Part shown: piece by piece, positions 29,215-39,414 of the stretch | How the letters are laid out: each line of letters begins with the position of its first letter | Numbering within the stretch: position 1 is the stretch's first letter | Assembly: GCF_009708175.1 (NCBI RefSeq) | Contig: NZ_WMBB01000005.1 | Coordinates: forward strand, 248,001 to 312,000 | DNA from: Nocardia aurantiaca | GTDB taxonomy: Bacteria > Actinomycetota > Actinomycetes > Mycobacteriales > Mycobacteriaceae | Direction of reading: 5' to 3' | DNA length: 64,000 nucleotides | Made by a program: the position numbers and the translations under genes | Notes under the pieces: model-generated | Database searches by the model: none | Seen by the model: the letters and a program-made list of their open reading frames with translations, nothing else | What the model was told of the DNA's origin: nothing

Positions 29215-32200
29215 ATGGCCACCGAAGAGAAACTTCGCGAATACCTCAAGCGCTCCATCGCCAAGGAGCAGCGGCTGCAGCAGCGCCTCGACGAGATCGA
29301 GGCCCGCTCCCGCGAGCCGATCGCCATCGTGAGCACGGCGTGCCTGCTGCCGGGTGGGGTCTCCTCACCCGAGCAACTCTGGGACCTCGTCGCGCACGGT
29401 CGCGACGCGGTCGGCGACTTCCCCGCCGATCGCGGCTGGGATCTCGAGGCGCTCTACGATCCGGACCCCGACGTGCCGGGCACCTCCTATGCCAGGCAGG
29501 GCGGATTCCTCACCGGCGCTGCCGAATTCGATCCGGACTTCTTCGGCATCTCACACCGCGAGGCGCTGTCGATGGATCCACAGCAGCGGCTGCTGCTGCG
29601 GGTGACGTGGGAGGCCTTCGAGCGTGCAGGTCTGAACCCACACGCGTTCAAGGGCTCTCGCACGGGGGTGTATGCGGGACTAGCCGGACACGATTACGGT
29701 TCGCGTCTGGATCCGGTGCCCGAGGAGCTCGAAGGCTACCTGGCGATCAACAACCTCGGCAGCGTGGTGTCCGGGCGCATCGCGTACACGTTCGGATTCG
29801 CCGGACCGGCGGTCACCGTCGATACGGCCTGCTCGTCGTCGCTGGTGGCGCTGCATCTGGCGGTGCGGGCGTTGCGGGCCGGGGAAGTCGATCTCGCTGT
29901 CGCGGGCGGGGCGTCGGTGATGTCGACCCCGATCGGATTCACCGAGTTCTCCCGGCAGCGCGGGCTCGCGGCCGACGGCCGATGCAAGGCGTTCTCCGAC
30001 GCCGCCGATGGCACCGGCTGGTCGGAGGGTGTGGGAATCGTCCTGCTGGAACGGCTTTCCGACGCCCGCCGCCTCGGTCACCGGGTGCTGGCGGTGGTGC
30101 GCGGCAGCGCGATCAACCAGGACGGCGCGTCCAACGGCCTGACCGCACCCAACGGGCCCGCCCAGCAGCGGGTGATCCGCGAGGCGCTCGCCGACGCGGG
30201 ACTGGGCGTGGGTGAGGTGGACGCGGTCGAGGCGCACGGCACCGGCACCGTGCTCGGCGACCCGATCGAGGCACAGGCCATTCTGGCGACGTACGGTTCG
30301 CGCACCGAGGGCGAACCGCTGTGGCTGGGTTCCCTCAAATCCAATATCGGCCACGCGCAGGCCGCCGCCGGAGTGGCGGGCGTGATCAAGCTCGTCGAGG
30401 CCATCCGGCACGGGCGGCTGCCCGAAACCCTGCATCTGGGCACACCGTCCACGCTGGTGGACTGGGATTCCGGGCGAGTGGAACTGCTCGCGCGGGCACG
30501 CGACTGGCCCGAGACCGGCCGCGCCCGCCGCGCCGGGGTGTCCGCGTTCGGCGTCTCGGGTACCAACGCGCACGTCATCATCGAGCAGGCAGCCGACGAC
30601 GGCGAGGCCGTCACTGGTCTCGGCGCTCCGGAAAATGATGTCGCGGGGCCCTTTCCGTTCGTGGTGTCGGGTAACGGTCCCGACGGGCTGCGCACTCAAG
30701 CCGGACAGCTCGCCGAATTCGTCACGGCCGGTGCGATCGCTCCCGTGTCGATCGCGTCGGCACTGATCCGCGACCGGGTCCCGCACGACACGCGAGCGGT
30801 GATCGTGGCGTCCGAGCGTGCGGAACTGGCCACCGCGCTGGAGGCGGTGGCGCGGGGGCGTGCCAACCCCGCTGCGGCACTCGCGGGCAGCGCCGTCGGC
30901 GGCACGGTCGCCGTGGTGTTCGCGGGGCAGGGCAGCCAGCGCGCCGGAGCCGGAGCCGAACTCTACGAACGGTTCCCGGTGTTCGCGACGGCTTTCGACG
31001 CGGCGAGTTCGGCGCTGGACCGCTATCTGGGTGCGGCCGTGCGGCATTCGGTGCGCGATGTCGCCTTCGGCGCACCGGGGACCGCGGACCTCATCGATTC
31101 CACCGTCTACACCCAGCCGGTGATCTTCGCGTTCGAGACCGCGCTGTACCGACTGCTGATCTCGTGGGGCATCGAGATCACCGCTGTCGCAGGCCATTCC
31201 ATCGGTGGAATCGTGGCCGCGCACGCTGCGGGCGTGCTGTCGTTGGAAGACGCCGCCCGGCTGGTGGCCGCCCGTGCACGGTTGATGGGGGCGCTGCCTG
31301 CGGGCGGTGCCATGGTGGCCATCGAGGCCACCGAGGCGGAGGTTCGGGAGGTCATCGACCGGGTGACCGCGCGCCTTTGCAGCGTGGCGCAACTCGGCGA
31401 GGGCACCGGTGTGGCCCTGGAGAACGCACCGGCCGTATCGATCGCAGCGGTCAATGCGCCGCGGGCAGTGGTGGTCTCCGGGGACGAGGACGCGGTGGTG
31501 GAAGTAGCCGCCGAACTCACCGGGTCGGGCCGACGAGTGAAACGGCTCAGTGTCTCGCACGCCTTCCACTCGCCGCTGATGGAACCGGTCCTCGCCGAAT
31601 TCGCCAGTGTGGTAGCCGAACTCGACTTCACCGAACCCCAGGGCGTCACCGTGGTGTCGGACAGGACCGGCGCGGTGGTCGGCCGGGCGGAGCTGGCCGA
31701 TCCCGAATACTGGGTCCGGCACCTGCGCGGCACCGTTCGTTTCGCTGACGCGGTCCGCACCCTGCGCGCGCAGGGGGTAGGCGTCTTTCTAGAGGTCGGA
31801 GCCGAGGCCGTACTGGCACCCATGATCTCGGCGACGATGGCCGAGCAGGAGATCGCGGTGACGCCGCTGGTGCGCGGCGGTCGTCCCGAGACCGCCACGG
31901 CGCTGACCGCGGCCGGTGTCGTCTTCGCTCACGGCCACCGGGTCGACTGGACCTCGATCGTGCCGGTGGCGGAACGTATCGCGCTGCCCACCTATGCTTT
32001 CCAGCGGCAGCGTTTCTGGGCCGCACCCGTCGCGTCCACCCGCACGGCCGCGGCTCCCGGTGTGCAAACGGTCGACCATCCCCTGCTGTCGGCGGTGATC
32101 ACCGCGGCCGAGGGAGGCCTGTCGCTGCTCACCGGACAGCTGTCACTGCGCACTCATCCGTGGCTGGCCGACCACGCCGTGCTGGGCACGGTCATCGTGC

Positions 32201-35200
32201 CCGGCACGGCGCTGCTCGAATTGGCGGCCCGCGCCGGGCAGGAGGCCGGACTGCCGACGGTCGAGGAACTGATCGTGGAATCCCCGCTGCTGCTCGGCGC
32301 CGACGTCGTCGATGTGCAGGTCGAGGTGAGCCCCAATGGCGACGGAACGTCCTCGGTCGTGATCCACTCGCGGGCCGCGGGTGGTGCGGCCGACAGGTGG
32401 ATCAGGCACGCGACCGCCGTACTCGGTCCGGAAAGTGCCTCCACGGCACCGGGTCTCACCGCGTGGCCGCCGCCGGGAGCCGAGCCGGTCGACGTCAGCG
32501 GTATCTACCCCACGCTGCTGGAAACAGGGCTGGCCTACGGTCCCGCCTTCCAGGGCCTGCGACACGCCTGGGAACGCGCGGATGAACTATTCGTGGAGAT
32601 CGAACTGCCCGAGGCACAACGCATCCACGCCGGCGCGTTCGCCGTGCATCCGGCGCTGCTCGACGCCGCCGTGCATCTACCCGCGCTGCGGGCGCTGGCC
32701 GACGTACCGCCCGGCCAGAATCGCCTGCCCTTCGCCTGGAACGACGTTCGGGTGCACGCGGCCGGTGCGGCGGCCCTGCGGGTCCGCATCGCAGCCAACG
32801 GGCCGGACACTGTCACCCTCGAGGCCGTCGATCCATCCGGGGCGCCGGTATTGAGCATCGGCGGACTCGTCGCCCGACGAGTATCCACCGCCCAATTGCG
32901 CTCGGCCCGGGCCGAATTGCGGGACGCGCTGTTCGAGGTGGTCTGGACCGAGCAGGCGATCTCCGTCGAACCGGCCCAATGGCTCGTCCTCGGAGCAGGC
33001 ACCGCGACCGACACGACGCTCGATGCGTTGCGGCTGGGCGGCCATCGCGCCGAGCGCGCGGCCGACGATGCCGCTACGGCAGCGGGTTTCACTCCCTCCG
33101 CCGCGGTGGTGGCCGCCGACGCTATCGACTCGTTGCTGCCGCTGCTGCGTGGATGGCTCACCGATCCCGAACGCGAGGGCGTGCCGCTGGTCGTGCTCAC
33201 CCGCCGGGCGGTCGGGACCGAAGACGCCGAGGTGTCCGATCCCGCCGCTGCCGCGGTGTGGGGTCTGGTCCGGTCGGTGCAGGCTGAACAGCCGGATCGC
33301 CTGCTGCTCAGCGATATCGACGATGCGCCCGAATCCTGGTCCGCCCTGGGTGGTGTCCTCACCCTGGCGGGCGGTGGTGATACCCAGACCGCAGTGCGGG
33401 ACGGTCGCGTCTCGGTGCCCAGGCTGCGGCGCTGGGATCCGCCTACCGCCGAGGAGGCTCCGGCCTGGAATTCCACCGGTACCACCTTGATCACCGGTGG
33501 TCTCGGCGGTCTCGGCGCGGAGGTGGCACGCCACCTGGTCACGGTGCACGGGGTGCGGTCGCTGGTGCTGGCAGGTCGGCGCGGCGCGGCCACCGACGGT
33601 GCGACGGAACTCGTCGGCGAGCTCGAATCCGCCGGTGCGGCCGTTACTCTAGCCGCCGTCGATGTCGCCGATCGGGCCGCCCTGGCGCGGGTGTTGGCCG
33701 ATATCCCGCCGGATCGGCCGTTGACCACCGTCGTCCACGCCGCGGGAGTGGTCGACGACGGGCTGTTCGACACGATCACCGCCGAGCGGATCGCCGCGGT
33801 CGCCGCGTCCAAGAGCGGAGGAGCCCGCGCGCTCGACGAGCTGACGGCCACCCTGCCGTCCGTGACGCGGTTCGTGCTGTTCTCCTCGGTGTCGGCGCAA
33901 CTGGGCGGTCCGGGACAGACCGCCTACACCGCCGCCAACGCCGAGCTGGATGCACTAGCCGCGCAACGGCATTCGCGTGGACTACCCGCCGTCTCGATCT
34001 CCTGGGGGCTGTGGGAACGCGCGAGCGGCACCACGGCCGCATTGTCGGTGGCCGATCGCGCCCGCATCGCCCGCAACGGTCTGCGCGCTCTGCCCACCGC
34101 CACCGCCCTGGCTTTGCTCGATGCCGCTGCCGTCGGCGGGCCGGTCGTCGTCGCGGCCGGTTTCGACGGGCGGGCACTGGCGCGCCGCAGCGACGAATTG
34201 CCGCCGGTGCTGCGATCACTGGTGCCCGCGCGCCGACGCGCCGCAGGCGGCTCCGGCGACACCGGATCGGCGCTGCGCGAGATCGCCGGGCTCGACGGCG
34301 ATGCCCGCCGGCGCGCGCTGCTCGACCTCGTGCGCGCCGAAGTCGGTGTGGCACTCGCGCATCCGTCTCCAGAGGACATCGCCGCCGATCGAGCGCTGAT
34401 CGAACTCGGGCTCGATTCGCTCAGCGCCGTCGAACTGCGCAACGGCCTGGGCCGGGTGACCGGTCTGCGCTTGCCCGCCACCCTCACCTTCGACCATCCC
34501 ACGCCGGGAGCCATCGCGGAATTCCTCGGCACACAGATCGGGAGCACCGCCGCACCCACGGCCGCCGCTCCCGCCACGGGACTGTCGGCCATCCATCGCC
34601 GCATGCACGACGCGGGAAAGCATTTCGAAGCAGCACAGTTGCTCATCGCCGCCTCGCACGCGCGCACCACGTTCGACGTGGACGAGCGCCACCGGCACGC
34701 GCTCGCGCCGATCCGGCTGGCGCAGGGACCGGGGGAGACCGTGGTGGTCGCCTTCCCCGCCGTCAGCGCGATCTCCGGACCGCACGAATACTCGCGCATG
34801 GCACAGGAACTGCGTGGCGAGCGCGATGTGTTCGTCGTCCCCGCACCCGGATTCACCGCGGGCAGTGACGACCTCCCGGATTCCGTGGACACTCTGGTAC
34901 GGCTGGGCGTCGAGGCGCTGACCGAGGTAGTCGGTGATCGGCCGTTCGTGGTGCTGGGCCGCTCCATGGGCGGCTGCGTGGCGCACGCGGTCGTCGCGGC
35001 CCTCGAGTCGGCGGGCCGGCGGCCGCGCGGGCTGCTGCTCATCGACAGCTATCCGGTCGAGGCGGCACTGGAACCCGGAATGGAATGGTGGACCGGGGCC
35101 ATGATCGGCGGCATGCTCGCCCGCGTCGACCGATTCGATATGGCGGTGCAGGACGAACGGCTCACCGCCATGGGCACCTACAACCGGCTGTTTCTGGACT

Positions 35201-35424
35201 GGCGGGCCACCCCGGTCGAGACGCCCATCCAATTGCTGCGGTCGAACACGCCGCTGTCGGGAACCCGCACCGATGGGCCGCGGGACTGGCGGGCCTTCTG
35301 GCCGGTCGCGCACGGCACCGCCGACATTCCCGGCGACCATTTCACGGTGCTCGAGGAGGACGCGACCACTACGGCCGCGGCCGTGCGCGCGTGGATCGAC
35401 ACCCTGGAGCATCCGGTGGACTGA
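29215..35424 (+). CDS. Type I polyketide synthase, module 4 (KS-AT-DH-KR-ACP) and thioesterase
   Basis: A 2069-residue final PKS, starting 5 bases after the previous stop. The N-terminal docking helix is [21 protein letters not shown] Cys206, malonyl-type AT (GHSIGG Ser662, HAFHS at 782), DH with HxxxGxxxxP (His987) and DAAVH (Asp1150), KR with TGGLGGLG (1427), VDD, Ser1558 and Tyr1571, ACP Ser1735. The last ~290 residues are a type I thioesterase with Ser1917 in GRSMGG (usually GHSxGG), Asp1944 in LLLIDSYP and His2042 in PGDHFTVL. The TE would release the chain as acid, macrolactone or dimer. The AT region has a ~20-residue insertion compared with the sister ATs (after [11 protein letters not shown]). 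Confidence 0.95.
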   Translation: MATEEKLREYLKRSIAKEQRLQQRLDEIEARSREPIAIVSTACLLPGGVSSPEQLWDLVAHGRDAVGDFPADRGWDLEALYDPDPDVPGTSYARQGGFLTGAAEFDPDFFGISHREALSMDPQQRLLLRVTWEAFERAGLNPHAFKGSRTGVYAGLAGHDYGSRLDPVPEELEGYLAINNLGSVVSGRIAYTFGFAGPAVTVDTACSSSLVALHLAVRALRAGEVDLAVAGGASVMSTPIGFTEFSRQRGLAADGRCKAFSDAADGTGWSEGVGIVLLERLSDARRLGHRVLAVVRGSAINQDGASNGLTAPNGPAQQRVIREALADAGLGVGEVDAVEAHGTGTVLGDPIEAQAILATYGSRTEGEPLWLGSLKSNIGHAQAAAGVAGVIKLVEAIRHGRLPETLHLGTPSTLVDWDSGRVELLARARDWPETGRARRAGVSAFGVSGTNAHVIIEQAADDGEAVTGLGAPENDVAGPFPFVVSGNGPDGLRTQAGQLAEFVTAGAIAPVSIASALIRDRVPHDTRAVIVASERAELATALEAVARGRANPAAALAGSAVGGTVAVVFAGQGSQRAGAGAELYERFPVFATAFDAASSALDRYLGAAVRHSVRDVAFGAPGTADLIDSTVYTQPVIFAFETALYRLLISWGIEITAVAGHSIGGIVAAHAAGVLSLEDAARLVAARARLMGALPAGGAMVAIEATEAEVREVIDRVTARLCSVAQLGEGTGVALENAPAVSIAAVNAPRAVVVSGDEDAVVEVAAELTGSGRRVKRLSVSHAFHSPLMEPVLAEFASVVAELDFTEPQGVTVVSDRTGAVVGRAELADPEYWVRHLRGTVRFADAVRTLRAQGVGVFLEVGAEAVLAPMISATMAEQEIAVTPLVRGGRPETATALTAAGVVFAHGHRVDWTSIVPVAERIALPTYAFQRQRFWAAPVASTRTAAAPGVQTVDHPLLSAVITAAEGGLSLLTGQLSLRTHPWLADHAVLGTVIVPGTALLELAARAGQEAGLPTVEELIVESPLLLGADVVDVQVEVSPNGDGTSSVVIHSRAAGGAADRWIRHATAVLGPESASTAPGLTAWPPPGAEPVDVSGIYPTLLETGLAYGPAFQGLRHAWERADELFVEIELPEAQRIHAGAFAVHPALLDAAVHLPALRALADVPPGQNRLPFAWNDVRVHAAGAAALRVRIAANGPDTVTLEAVDPSGAPVLSIGGLVARRVSTAQLRSARAELRDALFEVVWTEQAISVEPAQWLVLGAGTATDTTLDALRLGGHRAERAADDAATAAGFTPSAAVVAADAIDSLLPLLRGWLTDPEREGVPLVVLTRRAVGTEDAEVSDPAAAAVWGLVRSVQAEQPDRLLLSDIDDAPESWSALGGVLTLAGGGDTQTAVRDGRVSVPRLRRWDPPTAEEAPAWNSTGTTLITGGLGGLGAEVARHLVTVHGVRSLVLAGRRGAATDGATELVGELESAGAAVTLAAVDVADRAALARVLADIPPDRPLTTVVHAAGVVDDGLFDTITAERIAAVAASKSGGARALDELTATLPSVTRFVLFSSVSAQLGGPGQTAYTAANAELDALAAQRHSRGLPAVSISWGLWERASGTTAALSVADRARIARNGLRALPTATALALLDAAAVGGPVVVAAGFDGRALARRSDELPPVLRSLVPARRRAAGGSGDTGSALREIAGLDGDARRRALLDLVRAEVGVALAHPSPEDIAADRALIELGLDSLSAVELRNGLGRVTGLRLPATLTFDHPTPGAIAEFLGTQIGSTAAPTAAAPATGLSAIHRRMHDAGKHFEAAQLLIAASHARTTFDVDERHRHALAPIRLAQGPGETVVVAFPAVSAISGPHEYSRMAQELRGERDVFVVPAPGFTAGSDDLPDSVDTLVRLGVEALTEVVGDRPFVVLGRSMGGCVAHAVVAALESAGRRPRGLLLIDSYPVEAALEPGMEWWTGAMIGGMLARVDRFDMAVQDERLTAMGTYNRLFLDWRATPVETPIQLLRSNTPLSGTRTDGPRDWRAFWPVAHGTADIPGDHFTVLEEDATTTAAAVRAWIDTLEHPVD

Positions 35425-35441
35425 CCCCCGCCCTCGGAAAC

Positions 35442-35477
35442 GCGAAGCCCGGCACGGAAATCCGTGTCGGGCTTCGC
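35442..35477. terminator. Bidirectional terminator between PKS and SnoaL-like gene
   Basis: Two 17-base arms (GCGAAGCCCGGCACGGA and TCCGTGTCGGGCTTCGC, one mismatch) separated by two bases form a very strong hairpin between two convergent genes, 17 bases after each stop. Confidence 0.85.
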
Positions 35478-35493
35478 TCGCCTCGCGGGATGC

Positions 35494-35919
35494 TCAGTGG
35501 GTGAGCTGGGCGATGATGCCGTAGCGGTCGGGCAGCACGCCGTATTCGACGATGCGGCCGTCCTGAAAGCGGATGGTGCTGATGCTGACTCCGGTGAACC
35601 GGCGGCCCGCGCCGGTGTCGGGCACCCCGAAGATCTCGCCGCGCTGCACACCGTCGATTGTCCAGTACACGACCACCCGATCGTCCTCGGCGATCAGGTC
35701 GTCCACCGTGGCGGTGACGCCCTCGACATTGTCGCGCAGCCAGGTGATGTGCTCGACGAAACCGGCCCGGCCCTTGATGTTCCCGGCCGGCACCGCCGTA
35801 TCGCGGCCGTCCTCGGCGATGATCTCGTCGAGCACCTCCAGTTTTCCCTGCGAGACCACCTCCTCGTAGAACCGGCGGGCCGCGGCCTTGTTGGCCTCGA
35901 GGACGGAGATCGTGGTCAT
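35494..35919 (-). CDS. SnoaL-like (NTF2-fold) protein
   Basis: A 141-residue protein with the SnoaL/ester cyclase pattern: NKAAARRFYEEVVSQGKLEV, a WLRDNVEGV helix, TVDDLIAEDDRVVVYWTIDG, GRRFTGVSISTIRFQDGRIV and EYGVLPDRYGIIAQL. Members include polyketide cyclases and many carboxylate-handling or steroid-isomerase-like proteins. ATG 35919 follows GAAGGAG. It is the last gene of the ABC importer/SDR unit, about 50 bases after the SDR, and is convergent to the PKS. A tailoring role for the polyketide is possible but the strand and operon favour the importer pathway. Confidence 0.78.
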   Translation of the reverse strand: MTTISVLEANKAAARRFYEEVVSQGKLEVLDEIIAEDGRDTAVPAGNIKGRAGFVEHITWLRDNVEGVTATVDDLIAEDDRVVVYWTIDGVQRGEIFGVPDTGAGRRFTGVSISTIRFQDGRIVEYGVLPDRYGIIAQLTH

Positions 35920-35969
35920 GATCTGCTCCTTCGTGAGTAGTGCGGCACTATCGGAAATTGGGAGAGGGT

Positions 35970-36737
35970 TCACAAGCTTTGGCCGGGCAACGGCAGGATG
36001 CCGAGATTGGCGTCCAGGCCGCCGTCCACGACGAGAGTGGTGCCGGTGATGTAGCCGGCGGCGGGCGAGGCCAGGAACCAGATAGCCTCGGCCTGCTCGA
36101 CGGGTTCGGCGAAGCGGCCCAGCGGAATCCGGCGCTCGATGGCGGCGAGCAGCCGAGGATCCTGGTGCACGTTGGCGGTGATGCCGGTGCGGGTCAGGCC
36201 GGGCGCCAGGGCGTTGACCCTAACTCCCTGCGCCGCATAGTCGATCGCGAACGCCCGCACCAGATTGATCAGCGCGCCCTTGGACGCGTTGTAGGCCCAG
36301 TTGCCGGGATCACCGCGCAGCCCGGCCACCGACGCCGTGAAGATCGCCGACCCGCCGGTGGCGCGCAGCGCCGGGATCGCCGCGCGCAGTCCGTGGATTG
36401 GGCCGCGCAGGTTCACCCCGAAGATGCGGTCGGCGGCATCGACCGCGCCGGGCGTCTCGAGCGGGGGAGTGCCGCCGGTGCCGGCGTTCAGGACCACCGT
36501 GTCGATGCGACCGAACAGATCCAGCGCGGTCTGCACCGCGGCCTGGTTGACCGGTTCGGCGGACACGTCTCCGGCCAGGGTCACCAGATCACCGGCCAGC
36601 CCGGCCAGACCGCGCTCGTCGATATCCACGGCCAGGACCCGGTGCCCGCGTTCGGCGAACAGTTCGGCGGTGGCGCGGCCGATGCCGGACGCCGCGCCGG
36701 TGACGATCGCGACCCGGCGGTCATCGGTCGAAGTCAT
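35970..36737 (-). CDS. SDR-family oxidoreductase
   Basis: A 255-residue classical SDR: VTGAASGIGRATAELFAERG for NAD(P), VLNAGTGG, FTASVAG for the serine, and YNASKGAL for the catalytic Tyr and Lys, ending with GTTLVVDGGLDAN. The ATG overlaps the stop of the preceding ABC ATPase gene by four bases (ATGA), so translation is coupled to the importer. It likely acts on the imported compound or its product. The substrate is unknown. Confidence 0.9.
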   Translation of the reverse strand: MTSTDDRRVAIVTGAASGIGRATAELFAERGHRVLAVDIDERGLAGLAGDLVTLAGDVSAEPVNQAAVQTALDLFGRIDTVVLNAGTGGTPPLETPGAVDAADRIFGVNLRGPIHGLRAAIPALRATGGSAIFTASVAGLRGDPGNWAYNASKGALINLVRAFAIDYAAQGVRVNALAPGLTRTGITANVHQDPRLLAAIERRIPLGRFAEPVEQAEAIWFLASPAAGYITGTTLVVDGGLDANLGILPLPGQSL

Positions 36738-38557
36738 GCGATTCCTTTCGAGAGTGAATGTTGCGACAGGGGATCGATGGGTTCGGGGCCGATCGCCGAC
36801 GGCGGGCGTGGCACGGCCGCGAGCAGCTCCCGGGTGTACTCGTGCTGCGGATCGGCGAAAACCGCTGCCGTGTCCCCGATCTCGACAATGCGGCCGTGTC
36901 GGATGACGGCGACCCGCCGGCACAGCCTGCGCACCACCGCGAGATCGTGGGAGATGAACAGCAGCGCGGCCGCTCGCTCGCGCCGCACCCGGTCGAATAG
37001 CTCGAGGATCTGGGCCTGGATGGTGATGTCCAGCGCGGAGACCGGCTCGTCGGCCACGATCAGATCGGGTGCGGCCGCCAGCGCCCGCGCGACGGCCACC
37101 CGCTGCCGCTGCCCGCCGGAGAGCCGGGCCGGGCGGATGTCGCGTACGCCGTGGGAGAGTCCGACATCGTCGAGCAGTTCATCGACTCGCCTGGCCCGCT
37201 CGGCGCGCGATCCGCCGCGCGGCAAGGCCTCCGCGATGATCGACGCCACCGAATAGCGGGGGTCGAACGAACTCAGCGGATCCTGGTCGATGAGCTGCAC
37301 CCGGTGCCGGTGCGGCCGGCGCTCCCGCTCGCGCAGCCTCGACCAGGGCGCGCCGTCGAAGAGCACCTCGCCGCTGTCGGGCGTCAGATGCGCGAGCGCC
37401 AGCCGGGCGAGAGTGCTCTTGCCGGAACCGGATTCGCCGACGATCCCCAGCGAATCCCCGGACCGGAGTGTGAACGAGACCGGCTCCAGGGCCACATTGC
37501 GACCACCGCCGGAGAGGCGATAATGCCTGCTGGCGTCCCGGAATTCCAGCAGCGGAACCGAATCCGGTGTCGTGACCGGTTCGGGCGGCACGGTCACGGG
37601 CGCGATCGGCACGGTCACCGAGCCGGGGTGCAGACAGCGCACCGTGCGCGCGCCGGGCAGCGCGATCGCATCCGGTAGGCGGGTGCGGCAGTCGTCGTCG
37701 GCGAGCGGACAGCGCGGCGCGAAGGGGCAGCCGGTGGCGGCGGGCGCGGCCCAGCGCGGTGCGGCCGAGGCCGCCACCGGGCCATCCAATCGTGGTGCGG
37801 CGGCGATCAATTCGGCGGTGTACGGATGCGCGGGTGCGCCAAATACCGCGGCGGCAGGCCCCTGCTCGACCACGACACCGGCGTACATGACCGCGACCGT
37901 ATCCGCCGTCTCGGCGACCACCGCCAGATCATGGCTGATCAGCAGCACCGCCGTCCCCGCCGCACGCAGTTTCCGCAACAGATCCAGAATCTGCTGCTGC
38001 ACAACGACATCGAGGGCGGTAGTGGGTTCGTCGGCGATCAGCAGTCGCGGACCGCCGGCGAGCGCGGACGCGATGAGGGCGCGCTGGCGCAGGCCGCCGG
38101 AGAGCTCGTGCGGATACTGCCGCCAACGCCGTTCCGGATCGGCGATACCGGCCCGGCGCAGCAGCCCGAACACCGCGTCATCGAGGTCGTCGGCGGTGGC
38201 GAGCCGGTGGATCTCGAGTGGCTCGGCCACCTCGTAGCCGATGCGGCGCAGGGGATCGAGCGAGGTCAGCGCATCCTGGAGGACGAGTCCTATACTGCGG
38301 CCACGGATCCGGCGCCATCGTCCGGCACCGGCGCGCAGCAGATCCTCGGACTCGAGGGTGAGCTCACGTGCCCGGACGCGGGCGCGCGCACCGGCCAGCC
38401 CGAGCAGGGCCCGTGCCGTCACGCTCTTGCCGGAGCCGGATTCGCCCACCAGCGCGACACAGCCGCCCCGATCCACGTCGAGGTCGACCGAGCGCACCGC
38501 GGCCACCGCACCGAAGTCCACCGACAGCTCGCGCACTCGCAACAACGGTTCGCTCAT
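36734..38557 (-). CDS. Fused dual ATP-binding protein of peptide/nickel-type ABC importer (DppD-DppF)
   Basis: A 607-residue protein with two ABC ATPase domains. First half: Walker A GESGSGKSVTARALLG, signature LSGGLRQRALIASAL, Walker B LLIADEPTTALD, and the cysteine-containing C-terminal tail of oligopeptide ATPases (GCPFAPRCPLADDDC). Second half: GESGSGKSTLARLAL, LSGGQRQRVAVARAL, LIVADEPVSALD, and a tail DPQHEYTRELLAAVP. Such fusions energise Dpp/Opp/Gsi-type importers. ATG 38557 overlaps the permease stop by four bases. The longer upstream frame in this phase lies inside the permease gene and is a shadow. Confidence 0.9.
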   Translation of the reverse strand: MSEPLLRVRELSVDFGAVAAVRSVDLDVDRGGCVALVGESGSGKSVTARALLGLAGARARVRARELTLESEDLLRAGAGRWRRIRGRSIGLVLQDALTSLDPLRRIGYEVAEPLEIHRLATADDLDDAVFGLLRRAGIADPERRWRQYPHELSGGLRQRALIASALAGGPRLLIADEPTTALDVVVQQQILDLLRKLRAAGTAVLLISHDLAVVAETADTVAVMYAGVVVEQGPAAAVFGAPAHPYTAELIAAAPRLDGPVAASAAPRWAAPAATGCPFAPRCPLADDDCRTRLPDAIALPGARTVRCLHPGSVTVPIAPVTVPPEPVTTPDSVPLLEFRDASRHYRLSGGGRNVALEPVSFTLRSGDSLGIVGESGSGKSTLARLALAHLTPDSGEVLFDGAPWSRLRERERRPHRHRVQLIDQDPLSSFDPRYSVASIIAEALPRGGSRAERARRVDELLDDVGLSHGVRDIRPARLSGGQRQRVAVARALAAAPDLIVADEPVSALDITIQAQILELFDRVRRERAAALLFISHDLAVVRRLCRRVAVIRHGRIVEIGDTAAVFADPQHEYTRELLAAVPRPPSAIGPEPIDPLSQHSLSKGIA

Positions 38558-39414
38558 TCGATGACTCCCTCCGCGCGTTCGCGCAGAGCCCGACCGGCCA
38601 CGCTGATCGACATCACAGTGAGGGTGACCGCGAGCCCGGGAAACAGCGCCAGTGTCCACGCCGCGCTCAGATAGTTGCGCGACTGCGAGAGCATCGCGCC
38701 CCACTCCGGAACCTCGGTATCGGGGCCGAGCCCCAGGAAGCTGAGCGAAGAACCGATGATGATCGCGGTCCCGATATTGATCACCACCAGAACGCTCAAC
38801 GGCAGCAGCACATTCGGCACGATGTGGCGCATCGTCACCCGCCACCGCGCGGTGCCCAGATCCAGAGCCGCACGGACATAAGCGAATTGGCGCACCAGGT
38901 GGGTGCGGACCCGCACCAGCCGGGCGAAACCCGGAGTCAGCGCCACGGTGATGGCCAGCACCACATTGCCGGTGCCCGGCCCGAGCACCGCCACCACCAG
39001 CAGCGCCATCAGAATCGTCGGAAACGCCAGCAGCACATCGGCCGCTCGCATACCGATCTGGTCGGCGACCCGTCCGCCCAGGGCGGAGGCCAGGCCCCAC
39101 AGGGTGCCCGCCACGGTCGCCAGCAGGGTCGAGCCGATGCCCACCAGCAGCGAGGCGCGCGCGCCGTGCACAACCCTCGCGTATTCGTCGCGGCCCAGCC
39201 AGTCGGTGCCGAACAGGTGTGCCCCGCCGGGGGGACGCAGGGCGGTGCCGGGGTCGATGAGTTCGGGCGAACCGGCCAGCAGATTCGGCGCGACGACCGC
39301 GATCGCCGCCAGCAGCAGGATCAGCGCGGCGGCCACCCGGCCGAACCGCAGGGCGGACAGTCTGTCTCGCAACGAGATTCGCGCGATCGCGAGCCTGAGT
39401 GGGGAGCCGGTCAT
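38554..39414 (-). CDS. ABC importer permease (DppC-like)
   Basis: A 286-residue inner-membrane protein with about six hydrophobic segments (first AAALILLLAAIAVVAPNLLA). It has the DppC N-terminal motif FGTDWLGRDEYARVVHGAR and the cytoplasmic EAA-type loop AALDLGTARWRVTMRHIVPN, followed by SLSFLGLGPDTEVPEWGAML. It pairs with the upstream DppB-like permease and overlaps both neighbours by four bases, which indicates one translationally coupled operon. Confidence 0.92.
   Translation of the reverse strand: MTGSPLRLAIARISLRDRLSALRFGRVAAALILLLAAIAVVAPNLLAGSPELIDPGTALRPPGGAHLFGTDWLGRDEYARVVHGARASLLVGIGSTLLATVAGTLWGLASALGGRVADQIGMRAADVLLAFPTILMALLVVAVLGPGTGNVVLAITVALTPGFARLVRVRTHLVRQFAYVRAALDLGTARWRVTMRHIVPNVLLPLSVLVVINIGTAIIIGSSLSFLGLGPDTEVPEWGAMLSQSRNYLSAAWTLALFPGLAVTLTVMSISVAGRALRERAEGVIE

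Noticed and set aside
35494..36737. SnoaL-like and SDR genes as polyketide tailoring enzymes
   Set aside because: They overlap or closely follow the ABC importer genes on the opposite strand, and a strong terminator separates them from the PKS; no direct link is visible.
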